A stretch of DNA of 64,000 bases, from positions 40,041-104,040 of the forward strand of contig NVXG01000032.1 of NCBI GenBank assembly GCA_002733805.1, written 5' to 3'. Position 1 is the stretch's first letter. Each line of letters starts with the position of its first letter. Of the stretch, positions 57,156 to 64,000 are shown one piece after another. The notes under the pieces were generated by a model. It worked only from the letters and a program-made list of their open reading frames with translations, did no database searches and was not told the origin of the DNA. The translations under genes and the position numbers were made by a program. Source of the DNA: Robiginitomaculum sp. (lineage in GTDB: Bacteria > Pseudomonadota > Alphaproteobacteria > Caulobacterales > Maricaulaceae).

Positions 57156-58313
57156 ATGTTACTTTTTACTTTGCCATCTTTCACAATTTTGCTCTGTCTT
57201 TTTCCTTCAAAAAGATTAAGTCAAATCAAGGCATTTTTTGCAATGCTGAGTATTGGCTCCGGGCAGATTCACTTGGCAGTTTTAGCCTTCTTTGTCTTTC
57301 TGATCACAGAGAATAATTTCAAATTTCCTCGGTATCATCCCAAAGCCCCGGCATTTTTGGCCGGTGTCTTTTTTCTGTATATTGTTCTGATGTCTTTTCG
57401 GGACCAAATCGATGCCCGTATCGCGAGCGAATTACTTCAATTGGTTGTATACCTTATTTTCTTTTTTTTGGTTCTGCACCATATTTTAGAACCTAAAAAG
57501 TTGAAAATACTACTTTGGGCTATGTATTACTCGTCACTTGTTCTTGCGATCACCGGGCTTACAAATTATGGGTTTGGACTGAAAGTGCCCCCGCATATTT
57601 TTATCGCAAGGGGTGGGAATGAAACCGCTACATTTTTGGCGCTTATGGGAATACTACCCGCTACGTATTTTCTAGTAAAAGAAAGAAATATATCTATGAT
57701 AATAGGTATTGCGGTAATAATACTCTCAATTTATATTTCAACAAGCAGATCAAATTTGCTAATTGTGGCAATGATGTTATTATTAACGTTTGCTTTTCTT
57801 TTTAAAAATCTATTTTTACGTGCAATTATTCTTGTTACAATGGTGGGTCTTGCAATTTATCAAGTGAATGAATTGTTTGGCATCTATGAAAGAGAATTAA
57901 ATTTTTCCGCACTTGAGCGAATAAGACTCGGCGAGTTTGCGTGGCAATTATATTTTGAAAAATTCTGGTTTGGATGGGGTTGGGGGGCAACATGGTCTCT
58001 TGCCTCGTTAGTTAGTTATTCCGAGTACCCGCATTTTCACAATACCTATCTTCAACTATTGGTGGAATTAGGTACCATTGGCTGGATCCCGATCGTTGGT
58101 TTCTTATTGTTCTTCGTAACGAAAATTTTTCACGGTTTTCGCTCATTATTGCAACGGGATGTCATGCTTTTTGTCATCAACGCATTTATTGGATTGACTG
58201 TTTCAGGAATGTTTGAAGCCATGTTGTTTGGAGCTGATCGCGCCCTACAAGTGGTCATAATTCTGGCCCTTGTTGCGCGCACACAACAGATGAACGTGTT
58301 GTCAAAATTGTAA
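57156..58313 (+). CDS. O-antigen polymerase/ligase-like membrane protein
   Basis: A 385-residue protein with about ten membrane segments and the Wzy_C/O-antigen ligase pattern: ISTSRSNLLIVAMM in a central helix and a large loop ending FWFGWGWGATW and YPHFHNTYLQLLVELGTIGW (PHFHN-type motif). Likely polymerises or ligates surface polysaccharide units. Markedly AT-rich and with no clear ribosome site; TATAAT runs directly into the ATG. First gene of the IS-bracketed polysaccharide block. Confidence 0.8.
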   Translation: MLLFTLPSFTILLCLFPSKRLSQIKAFFAMLSIGSGQIHLAVLAFFVFLITENNFKFPRYHPKAPAFLAGVFFLYIVLMSFRDQIDARIASELLQLVVYLIFFFLVLHHILEPKKLKILLWAMYYSSLVLAITGLTNYGFGLKVPPHIFIARGGNETATFLALMGILPATYFLVKERNISMIIGIAVIILSIYISTSRSNLLIVAMMLLLTFAFLFKNLFLRAIILVTMVGLAIYQVNELFGIYERELNFSALERIRLGEFAWQLYFEKFWFGWGWGATWSLASLVSYSEYPHFHNTYLQLLVELGTIGWIPIVGFLLFFVTKIFHGFRSLLQRDVMLFVINAFIGLTVSGMFEAMLFGADRALQVVIILALVARTQQMNVLSKL

Positions 58314-58327
58314 ACCGGAGGCTCGGT

Positions 58328-60208
58328 ATGTGTGGTATTTGTGGTGTTATTTGGCGACGGGCGCGTTTGGATTCGGAAAACGAAGGCAGGCATATTGTTG
58401 AAAAAATGATGACTGCCATGCGACGGCGTGGACCCGATGGACAAGGGCACCATAGTGCGCCCGGCGTTGTCCTTGGCCATCTTCGGCTTTCGATTATTGA
58501 TATAAAAAAGGGTGCGCAACCCATGTATGCTGCCGATGACAAGGTGGCGATTGTCTACAATGGGGAAACTTATAATTTTCATGATATTCGAGATGGCCTG
58601 AAGGCTAAAGGCTGGCAGCCTCGGACCGATTCTGACACTGAAGCTATTTTGGCTCGCTACGTGGAAGATGGCCCCAGTTTCGATCAAGCCTTAAATGGCA
58701 TGTATTCATATGCAATACATGATCAACGCAACGGTATGCAGGCCGTATATCTTGGCGTTGATCCAGTTGGGATCAAACCACTTTACTTGTTTGAAGATGA
58801 TGAAGTAACAATTTTTGCTTCCGAGATGAGAGGTATCGATTCTGGACTGCGAGCTCTTGGGGCAGAGCGAGCCGTTGATGAAGCCGGTCTTGCTTCTTAT
58901 CTGGCCCTTGGATGGGCGCCTGCGCCATCAAGCCTCATGCGGCACGTACGTAAGCTCGGGCCAGGAGAGCGGGTGAAAATTACGCCGGGGTCACAAAACA
59001 GAACGCAAAATCTGCCTAGACGGGAAATTCAGCCTGCTGTTGTGCCTACGGACTTTGAGGAGCTTGTTGACCATATTGAGAGGGTCCTTATGGGTGTCCT
59101 CAAGCGTCAGATGATTTCTGACGCGCCGTTGGGCTTTTTTCTGTCAGGAGGCATTGATTCCAGCCTGCTGGTCGCAATGGCAACAAAACTTGGAGCATCG
59201 GTCAAAACATTTTCTGTCGGTTTTACAGGTGTTGGGCACGGTGTAGCTGCCGCCAATGAGGCTGATATTGCACGCAGTGTCGCGAAATATCTCGGTTCTG
59301 ACCATCACGAATTACAGGTTGATGCCGATGTGCTTCGATTCCATCTTGATGAGACACTTATCGCGATGGATGAACCGATTGTCGATGCAGCTTGCCTGCC
59401 ATTGTTGCTCATATCAAAATTTGCCAGCGAACATGTGAAAGTTTGTTTGTCTGGCGATGGTGGTGATGAGCTCTTCGCTGGGTATCCGCGCCATTGGCTT
59501 GCTCCTTGGAAAAGAAGATGGCAGCAAAGCCCTACCTTGGCGCAAAGCCTGCTGCGGAATTTGGCAGACTTTCTACCTCGCTCTCCCGGAAGTGGGGTAA
59601 AGGAGATTTTGCGAAAGGGAAGAGTAGTTTTATCGCTTATGGATGAGAAAGGGTATGTAGGCGGGCCATTTTCAGGCTCGGGTTCACGATTTTTATCTCA
59701 ATCGATTGATCTCCCAAAGGTACCGCCCGAGATATACGGTGATGGCCCGGCGATGATGCGTGAAGACATGGAGGGGCAACTTGCGGGACAAATGTTGCCT
59801 AAAACAGACCGGATAAGCATGTGGACCAGTTTGGAAGCCAGAGTGCCATTGTTGGATAATGATATGATTGCTTTGGCTAAAGCTCTGCCAATTGAAATGA
59901 AGCTCAAGGGGCGTACGGGCAAACTCCCTCTTAGAGCTTTATTATCACGCCACCTGCCAGACGAAATAAGCCAGCGCCCCAAGCAGGGCTTTCGAGTGCC
60001 GTTAACAAGCTGGTTTCGACATGACTTCGGAGCAATGATCCGCGAACGACTTTTGGATGAGGCGCATGGGTTTGGGCCGCTATTACCTCGTTCAAATATC
60101 GAAGAGATGATTGATGAGCATATGGACGGTCGAGCTGAGTGGTCATCACAATTGTGGTCATTGTTGGCACTTCAGTCTTGGATTTCACGCAATAATTTAC
60201 AAATCTAG
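58328..60208 (+). CDS. asnB: Asparagine synthase (glutamine-hydrolysing)
   Basis: A 626-residue amidotransferase. The nucleophile is C2 (MCGICGV), the glutaminase part has RRGPDGQGHH and VYNGETYNF, and the synthetase part has the PPi loop FFLSGGIDSSLLVA and CLSGDGGDELFAGYPRHW (cited in part). In polysaccharide clusters such proteins often amidate sugar acids or amino-acid substituents rather than make free asparagine; context favours that. Good ribosome site (CGGAGG). 14 bp after the polymerase gene. Confidence 0.9.
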   Translation: MCGICGVIWRRARLDSENEGRHIVEKMMTAMRRRGPDGQGHHSAPGVVLGHLRLSIIDIKKGAQPMYAADDKVAIVYNGETYNFHDIRDGLKAKGWQPRTDSDTEAILARYVEDGPSFDQALNGMYSYAIHDQRNGMQAVYLGVDPVGIKPLYLFEDDEVTIFASEMRGIDSGLRALGAERAVDEAGLASYLALGWAPAPSSLMRHVRKLGPGERVKITPGSQNRTQNLPRREIQPAVVPTDFEELVDHIERVLMGVLKRQMISDAPLGFFLSGGIDSSLLVAMATKLGASVKTFSVGFTGVGHGVAAANEADIARSVAKYLGSDHHELQVDADVLRFHLDETLIAMDEPIVDAACLPLLLISKFASEHVKVCLSGDGGDELFAGYPRHWLAPWKRRWQQSPTLAQSLLRNLADFLPRSPGSGVKEILRKGRVVLSLMDEKGYVGGPFSGSGSRFLSQSIDLPKVPPEIYGDGPAMMREDMEGQLAGQMLPKTDRISMWTSLEARVPLLDNDMIALAKALPIEMKLKGRTGKLPLRALLSRHLPDEISQRPKQGFRVPLTSWFRHDFGAMIRERLLDEAHGFGPLLPRSNIEEMIDEHMDGRAEWSSQLWSLLALQSWISRNNLQI

Positions 60209-60390
60209 TCGCAAGTCCCCATGATACCCGGTGGCCAATTGGAATGCGGGCTAATTCCATTGGGTTATAAAAATCATTTTGGCCCAATTTCAAATTTGCC
60301 CGTTGCCTGATGCCATGATAAGGATCCGCAGGAATAACTGGCAGTAAGGTACGGAGCCAGTTCGTCAAAATACCGAGGATATGGTTGGGG

Positions 60391-62313
60391 ATGCGTGCAA
60401 ATAGATATTCTAGGGTTCCCTTTTTTTTAGTTGTTCAACTGACGGGAATTCTGTTGAAAACACCCCGTAAGTGGAAGAGTTTTCTGCTCTTTATTGCGGA
60501 TGTTTTTTTCTCATCTATGGCATATGTTGCCGCCGTGTTTTTATCCTTTCAGGATGTTAGCGCTTCGAGTGAGTTGTTTTCAGTTTTCGCAGTTTTATTG
60601 AGCGTAGTTATTCTACCAATCTTTTTTTTGCTACTCGGTATTTACAATAACGTCACACGATTTACCGGCGCTGAAGCCCTGATTCAAATCATTCTTGGAA
60701 TTAGTATCGTGACTGGGCTCGTCTATTTATTCCATGTTGGTGTGGGCAAGCCCTTACCTTTGAATGTGCTTGTGAATTATTGGTTGTTTCTCCTGTTATT
60801 CCTGCCGGGGTTTCGGGGAGGCATTCGGATGATCTACTCCCGAATAAGCAAAAGACAAAATGCAAAAAATGTCATCATTTACGGGGCAGGATCATCAGGC
60901 CAACAGCTTTTGGCCGCTTTGAAAAATAGCATTGAATATCGTGCAGTTGCATTTGTTGATGATGCCGCTACGTTAAACGGGCTTAACATTGGCGGGTTGC
61001 GAGTCAGTGGGTTTGAAGCGATCGATCGGCTAATTAAAAAACACCAAGTTGATACGATTTTGCTGGCAACGCCTAGTGCCTCGCTGCGGCAAAAAAGAAA
61101 GATTCTTAATAGCCTGTGTCAATTGGGTGTAATTGTACAATCCATTCCTGGAATGTCGGATATTGCCGCCGGAAATCTAGAAATAGGCGATTTGCAGGAT
61201 ATTAATATTAGAGACATTCTTGGACGTGAATGTGTAAACCCAATTTCTGAGTTATTTGACGCCCACATCGTCAATAAATCTGTATTGGTTTCAGGGGCTG
61301 GCGGCACGATTGGGGGGGAAATCTGTCGACAGATTATTGCATTGAAGCCCAAGCGAATAGTCTTGTTCGAACTATCTGAATTTGCATTGTACAAAATTGA
61401 GCAAGAATTACTCAAAATTAGAGTTGAGCTGGATGCTGAAGTCGAAATCGTTCCGGTTTTGGGCTCGATTTTGAAACGTATTCGCGTGGCGGCCATTTTT
61501 GCATCATACGATGTTGATATCATCTATCATGCGGCTGCCTATAAACACGTCCCTATCGTGCAAGCCAATATTGCCGATGGTGTGGAAAACAATGCAATTG
61601 GCACTTGGGTGCTGGCTGAAGAAGCTGACAAAGCTGGCGTAAAGAACTTTGTTCTCATTTCTACAGATAAAGCGGTGCGTCCGACAAATGTCATGGGCGC
61701 TTCAAAAAGAATGGCTGAAATGACCTTGCAAGCATTGGCTGACAATGGCGCGAAAACCAAGTTTTCCATGGTTCGTTTTGGGAATGTTCTTGGGTCTTCT
61801 GGCTCCGTTGTGCCCCACTTTAAGGAGCAAATTAAGCAAGGTGGTCCGATAACCGTTACCCATCCTGAAATTATCAGGTATTTTATGACGGTGCCTGAAG
61901 CGGCCCAATTGGTATTGCAGGCGGGTGCTATGGCTGAGGCTGGGGATGTTTTTGTTCTAGATATGGGCAGCCCAGTTAAAATAGTCGATTTAGCGCATAA
62001 AATGATCCGGTTGTCCGGACTGACGGTGCAGGATGAAAACAATTTGGATGGTGATGTTGAGATTACCTTTGTTGGCCTGAGGGATGGCGAAAAACTATAT
62101 GAGGAACTACTTATTAGTGGCGGCGAGCTAAAAACCAGCCATCCTCGTATCCTGAAGGCTAGGGAAGAATTTCTGTCATGGCAGAATTGCAAGGAACTGC
62201 TAGTTCAAATCAAGGATTCTTGCCAGAATAATGATGATAAAAAAGTGCAGCAATTACTTGCGAATGAACCCTTGATCGGCTTTAAGCAAATACCCATGCC
62301 CCCAAAGAGTTGA
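60391..62313 (+). CDS. Membrane-bound nucleotide-sugar 4,6-dehydratase (WbpM/CapD type)
   Basis: A 640-residue protein. Four N-terminal membrane segments lead to a first Rossmann-like domain (IIYGAGSSGQQLLAAL) and the catalytic dehydratase domain with SGAGGTIGGEICRQI, STDKAVRPTNVMGASKRMAEM (cited in part) and FGNVLGSSGSVVPHF. These enzymes convert UDP-GlcNAc to a 4-keto-6-deoxy sugar for amino-sugar synthesis; the DegT aminotransferase at 40-41 kb could use the product. ATG 60391 chosen over a TTG six bases earlier. 176 bp of apparently empty sequence precede it. Confidence 0.9.
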   Translation: MRANRYSRVPFFLVVQLTGILLKTPRKWKSFLLFIADVFFSSMAYVAAVFLSFQDVSASSELFSVFAVLLSVVILPIFFLLLGIYNNVTRFTGAEALIQIILGISIVTGLVYLFHVGVGKPLPLNVLVNYWLFLLLFLPGFRGGIRMIYSRISKRQNAKNVIIYGAGSSGQQLLAALKNSIEYRAVAFVDDAATLNGLNIGGLRVSGFEAIDRLIKKHQVDTILLATPSASLRQKRKILNSLCQLGVIVQSIPGMSDIAAGNLEIGDLQDINIRDILGRECVNPISELFDAHIVNKSVLVSGAGGTIGGEICRQIIALKPKRIVLFELSEFALYKIEQELLKIRVELDAEVEIVPVLGSILKRIRVAAIFASYDVDIIYHAAAYKHVPIVQANIADGVENNAIGTWVLAEEADKAGVKNFVLISTDKAVRPTNVMGASKRMAEMTLQALADNGAKTKFSMVRFGNVLGSSGSVVPHFKEQIKQGGPITVTHPEIIRYFMTVPEAAQLVLQAGAMAEAGDVFVLDMGSPVKIVDLAHKMIRLSGLTVQDENNLDGDVEITFVGLRDGEKLYEELLISGGELKTSHPRILKAREEFLSWQNCKELLVQIKDSCQNNDDKKVQQLLANEPLIGFKQIPMPPKS

Positions 62314-62343
62314 TGTGTCATTAGGTTCTGTCAATTATCCTAA

Positions 62344-63696
62344 TCACCTGTTTTTTGCTGTAGCCATGCCAAAACCGGTTCCTAGCAAAAGTGCCCATGT
62401 CATGGCTATTGATGGGACCTGCAGGCCATAATCTAGCATACCATGCAACAGTAAAAACAAGCTTATGCAAATCAATGCGCGAAACATGGTGCGCATTCGT
62501 CTTCGCCGTCGAAGACCGCTAAGTGTTGTCCTTAAAATAACGGCTATTAGGGTAAACATGGAGGCCGTTCCAATAATTCCGGCTTCTTCAAGCCATTGTA
62601 CATAAAGGTTATGAACGGCACCAATTGTATTGATGGAATTCCAGTTTTGGCTATTCATCAGCATTGCGTTGACGTGATAAAAAGTTCCCATGCCATATCC
62701 CAACCAAGGGGCATTCAGGAACGCCTGCCAGTGTACCGATATCATATCGATTCTAAGCCCAGATTGAAGAGTAGAGCGTTCCAGTCTCAAGAAGAGTAAA
62801 TCATCTGAAATGTAAAAAACTAGAGCAAGCAAGAGAAATAAAACGACAAAAGGTCCCGCCAATCCTTGACTGGCATTTGCACGCCGTTTGGCACTAAGGA
62901 ATTCCCACAATACAAAACTAGAAAACGCAATGATGGCTGCAAGGTTTCCAGTTCTTGAGCCAGTCAATAATAGTGATGTGAGGCTAAAAATCAGTGCAAT
63001 CAGGGCGGTGGGAAGTTGGTTAATCAGGTTTTCCGCAAACCACGACAATTTGTTGTCATGGTTTGTAATTTTCTTGCTCTTCCGAAAAATGGAAGCTAGA
63101 GCCAGCAAACCAAGAATCCCAAATAATGAAGCTGCGCTGTTTGCCGACCCAAAGTTAGCCGCGAGACGCAGGCTACTTTTAATTTGACCATTTGGAGCTT
63201 CATTAGCTTGAGACACGTACACCACAAATGCCCAAATGGCAAAAGCCGCGCCGGCTAGGGTCATGAATTCAAATAATAATTTAGCTCGGTTGTGATTTTC
63301 TCCTGCGAGTAAACCAGTAATAAAAAGCGCACCCAGTCCTGATAGTTTCATGATCTCCCTGACCGTCGCATCCTTGTCCAAGGTGATGACCGCATTGCTA
63401 TTGGTCCAATCCCAAAATGGATGAGGCCAATCCGGTAAAAATGGTGTCAGTTGCAATGACAGGATGAGTACGGTGAGCGTAAAGAGTCCGAGAACGAGCA
63501 TGAATTCTGCTGTAGCAAGGATTTTAACGCTGTCTCTGGTTGTCACTAGGCTAATTATGCATATTGCAAAGCTAAGCGAAGTAAACAGCATTGCATATGC
63601 GCTGGAGTTGGCTCCATACATGAGATGTGCGCCAAACAGTATGAGAAGGCTTAACAGCGGATTCCACCACGCATGTACAGAAAAAACCCTGATCAT
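62344..63696 (-). CDS. Second O-antigen ligase/polymerase-like membrane protein
   Basis: About 450 residues with ten or more membrane segments. The Wzy_C region has LLLTGSRTGNLAAIIAF, then a loop with APWLGYGMGTFYHVNA and AVHNLYVQWLEEAGIIG. The first is a catalytic-type arginine region, the last the conserved histidine-asparagine motif (HNLY). I start at ATG 63696 because the 36 upstream residues look non-coding. Convergent with the dehydratase gene. Having two such proteins suggests one polymerase and one ligase. Confidence 0.8.
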   Translation of the reverse strand: MIRVFSVHAWWNPLLSLLILFGAHLMYGANSSAYAMLFTSLSFAICIISLVTTRDSVKILATAEFMLVLGLFTLTVLILSLQLTPFLPDWPHPFWDWTNSNAVITLDKDATVREIMKLSGLGALFITGLLAGENHNRAKLLFEFMTLAGAAFAIWAFVVYVSQANEAPNGQIKSSLRLAANFGSANSAASLFGILGLLALASIFRKSKKITNHDNKLSWFAENLINQLPTALIALIFSLTSLLLTGSRTGNLAAIIAFSSFVLWEFLSAKRRANASQGLAGPFVVLFLLLALVFYISDDLLFLRLERSTLQSGLRIDMISVHWQAFLNAPWLGYGMGTFYHVNAMLMNSQNWNSINTIGAVHNLYVQWLEEAGIIGTASMFTLIAVILRTTLSGLRRRRRMRTMFRALICISLFLLLHGMLDYGLQVPSIAMTWALLLGTGFGMATAKNR

Positions 63697-63911
63697 ATGG
63701 AGAGCGCTTTCAATGACGGGCCCATTCCGGCTGCAAAATGAAATTTGCTTTGAAATTTTGGTCTGGCCATAGCTACCTGACTGGATTCTGAGTTTCCACT
63801 GCAAAGTCTAGCTCACTAACCATGGTTGTCGATAGTCTATGTAGCATGACAGATGATGTGCTCCTAGATTTGTAGGCGCCTTGCTTGGTAAAATATGGCA
63901 AGGAGGTTTTG

Positions 63912-64000
63912 TGAAGTGGTCCTGGAAATTCGGACAGTCTGTTAAGGTGTATTCCTAGACGATGAAGGAATACCAAAATGACGAAGAGACGGAAGTTTTC
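63912..64000 (+). mobile_element. Left end of an IS3-family element (cut by window edge)
   Basis: Begins with TGAAGTGGTCCTG (63912-63924), the exact inverse of the right end at 57099-57111, followed by TTAAGGTGTAT as subterminal motif and the start of an OrfA gene. The element continues beyond the window. Confidence 0.8.
63979..64000 (+). CDS. IS3-family transposase OrfA, first codons only
   Basis: The final 22 bases encode MTKRRKF, the usual beginning of IS3/IS911-type OrfA helix-turn-helix proteins (MTKRRKFxxEFK). Partial at the window edge; the IS left end just upstream supports the call. Confidence 0.65.

Noticed and set aside
60209..60390. Possible gene between asnB and the dehydratase gene
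   Set aside because: The only long frame is on the minus strand and extends into asnB without coding character; nothing else is visible in these 180 bases.

Overview
The window looks like chromosomal DNA of a denitrifying, free-living alphaproteobacterium; I cannot name the genus. The alphaproteobacterial signals are a cassette resembling the Rhodobacter capsulatus gene-transfer-agent head spike (Rcc01079/Rcc01080 types) with a DUF2793 protein, a PstA with a long DUF3333-type periplasmic insertion, a glutathione-dependent formaldehyde dehydrogenase, and a repeat of a type common in alphaproteobacterial intergenic DNA.

Layout. 0-7 kb: ubiD-type decarboxylase overlapping frmA, a small membrane protein, a processive GT2 glycosyltransferase, an SSS-family symporter and a small exported protein. 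7.1-14 kb: a compact histidine operon (TrpR-like regulator, hisG, hisD, a hisC-hisB fusion, hisH, hisA, hisF, hisIE) whose order and protein features are gammaproteobacterial. 14-32.8 kb: a nitrate/nitrite respiration block with an AlgE-like porin, narGHJI, two NarK transporters, a NIT-domain/CRP-FNR fusion regulator, a TonB receptor and cytochrome cd1 nitrite reductase nirS. Four FNR/DNR-type dyads (TTGAY-N4-ATCAA) sit upstream of the porin, both narK genes (one shared with the regulator) and nirS, so these probably form one anaerobic regulon. Inside this block lies an AT-rich two-gene insert (DUF488 protein plus an unrecognised partner) and a GC-rich, fold-prone intergenic stretch.

32.9-43.3 kb: a surface polysaccharide locus (gmd and an rmd-like reductase for GDP-deoxyhexose, methyltransferase, galE, DegT aminotransferase, polyprenyl-phosphate sugar transferase), with the three-gene GTA/phage head-spike cassette embedded between gmd and galE. 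43.3-51.4 kb: phosphate regulon (OprP-type porin, phoR, pstSCAB, phoU, phoB) with a clear Pho box before pstS. 51.4-57.1 kb: mobile island with a P4-type integrase, IS3 fragments, a decapitated metallophosphoesterase gene, a PcfJ-like coding region broken by one stop codon, an unknown gene, and an IS element with a remarkable perfect 22-bp inverted repeat. 57.1-63.7 kb: a second, AT-richer polysaccharide block (two O-antigen polymerase/ligase-like proteins, asparagine synthase, WbpM/CapD-type dehydratase). This block is bracketed by the right end of one IS3-family element and the left end of a related one, which runs off the window.

The points most worth following are the HisC-HisB fusion in a gamma-like his operon, the nitrate-sensor/FNR fusion with a C-terminal four-cysteine tail, the predicted lipoprotein form of NirS, the DUF488 two-gene cassette, the head-spike genes inside the polysaccharide locus, and the IS-bracketed polysaccharide block.
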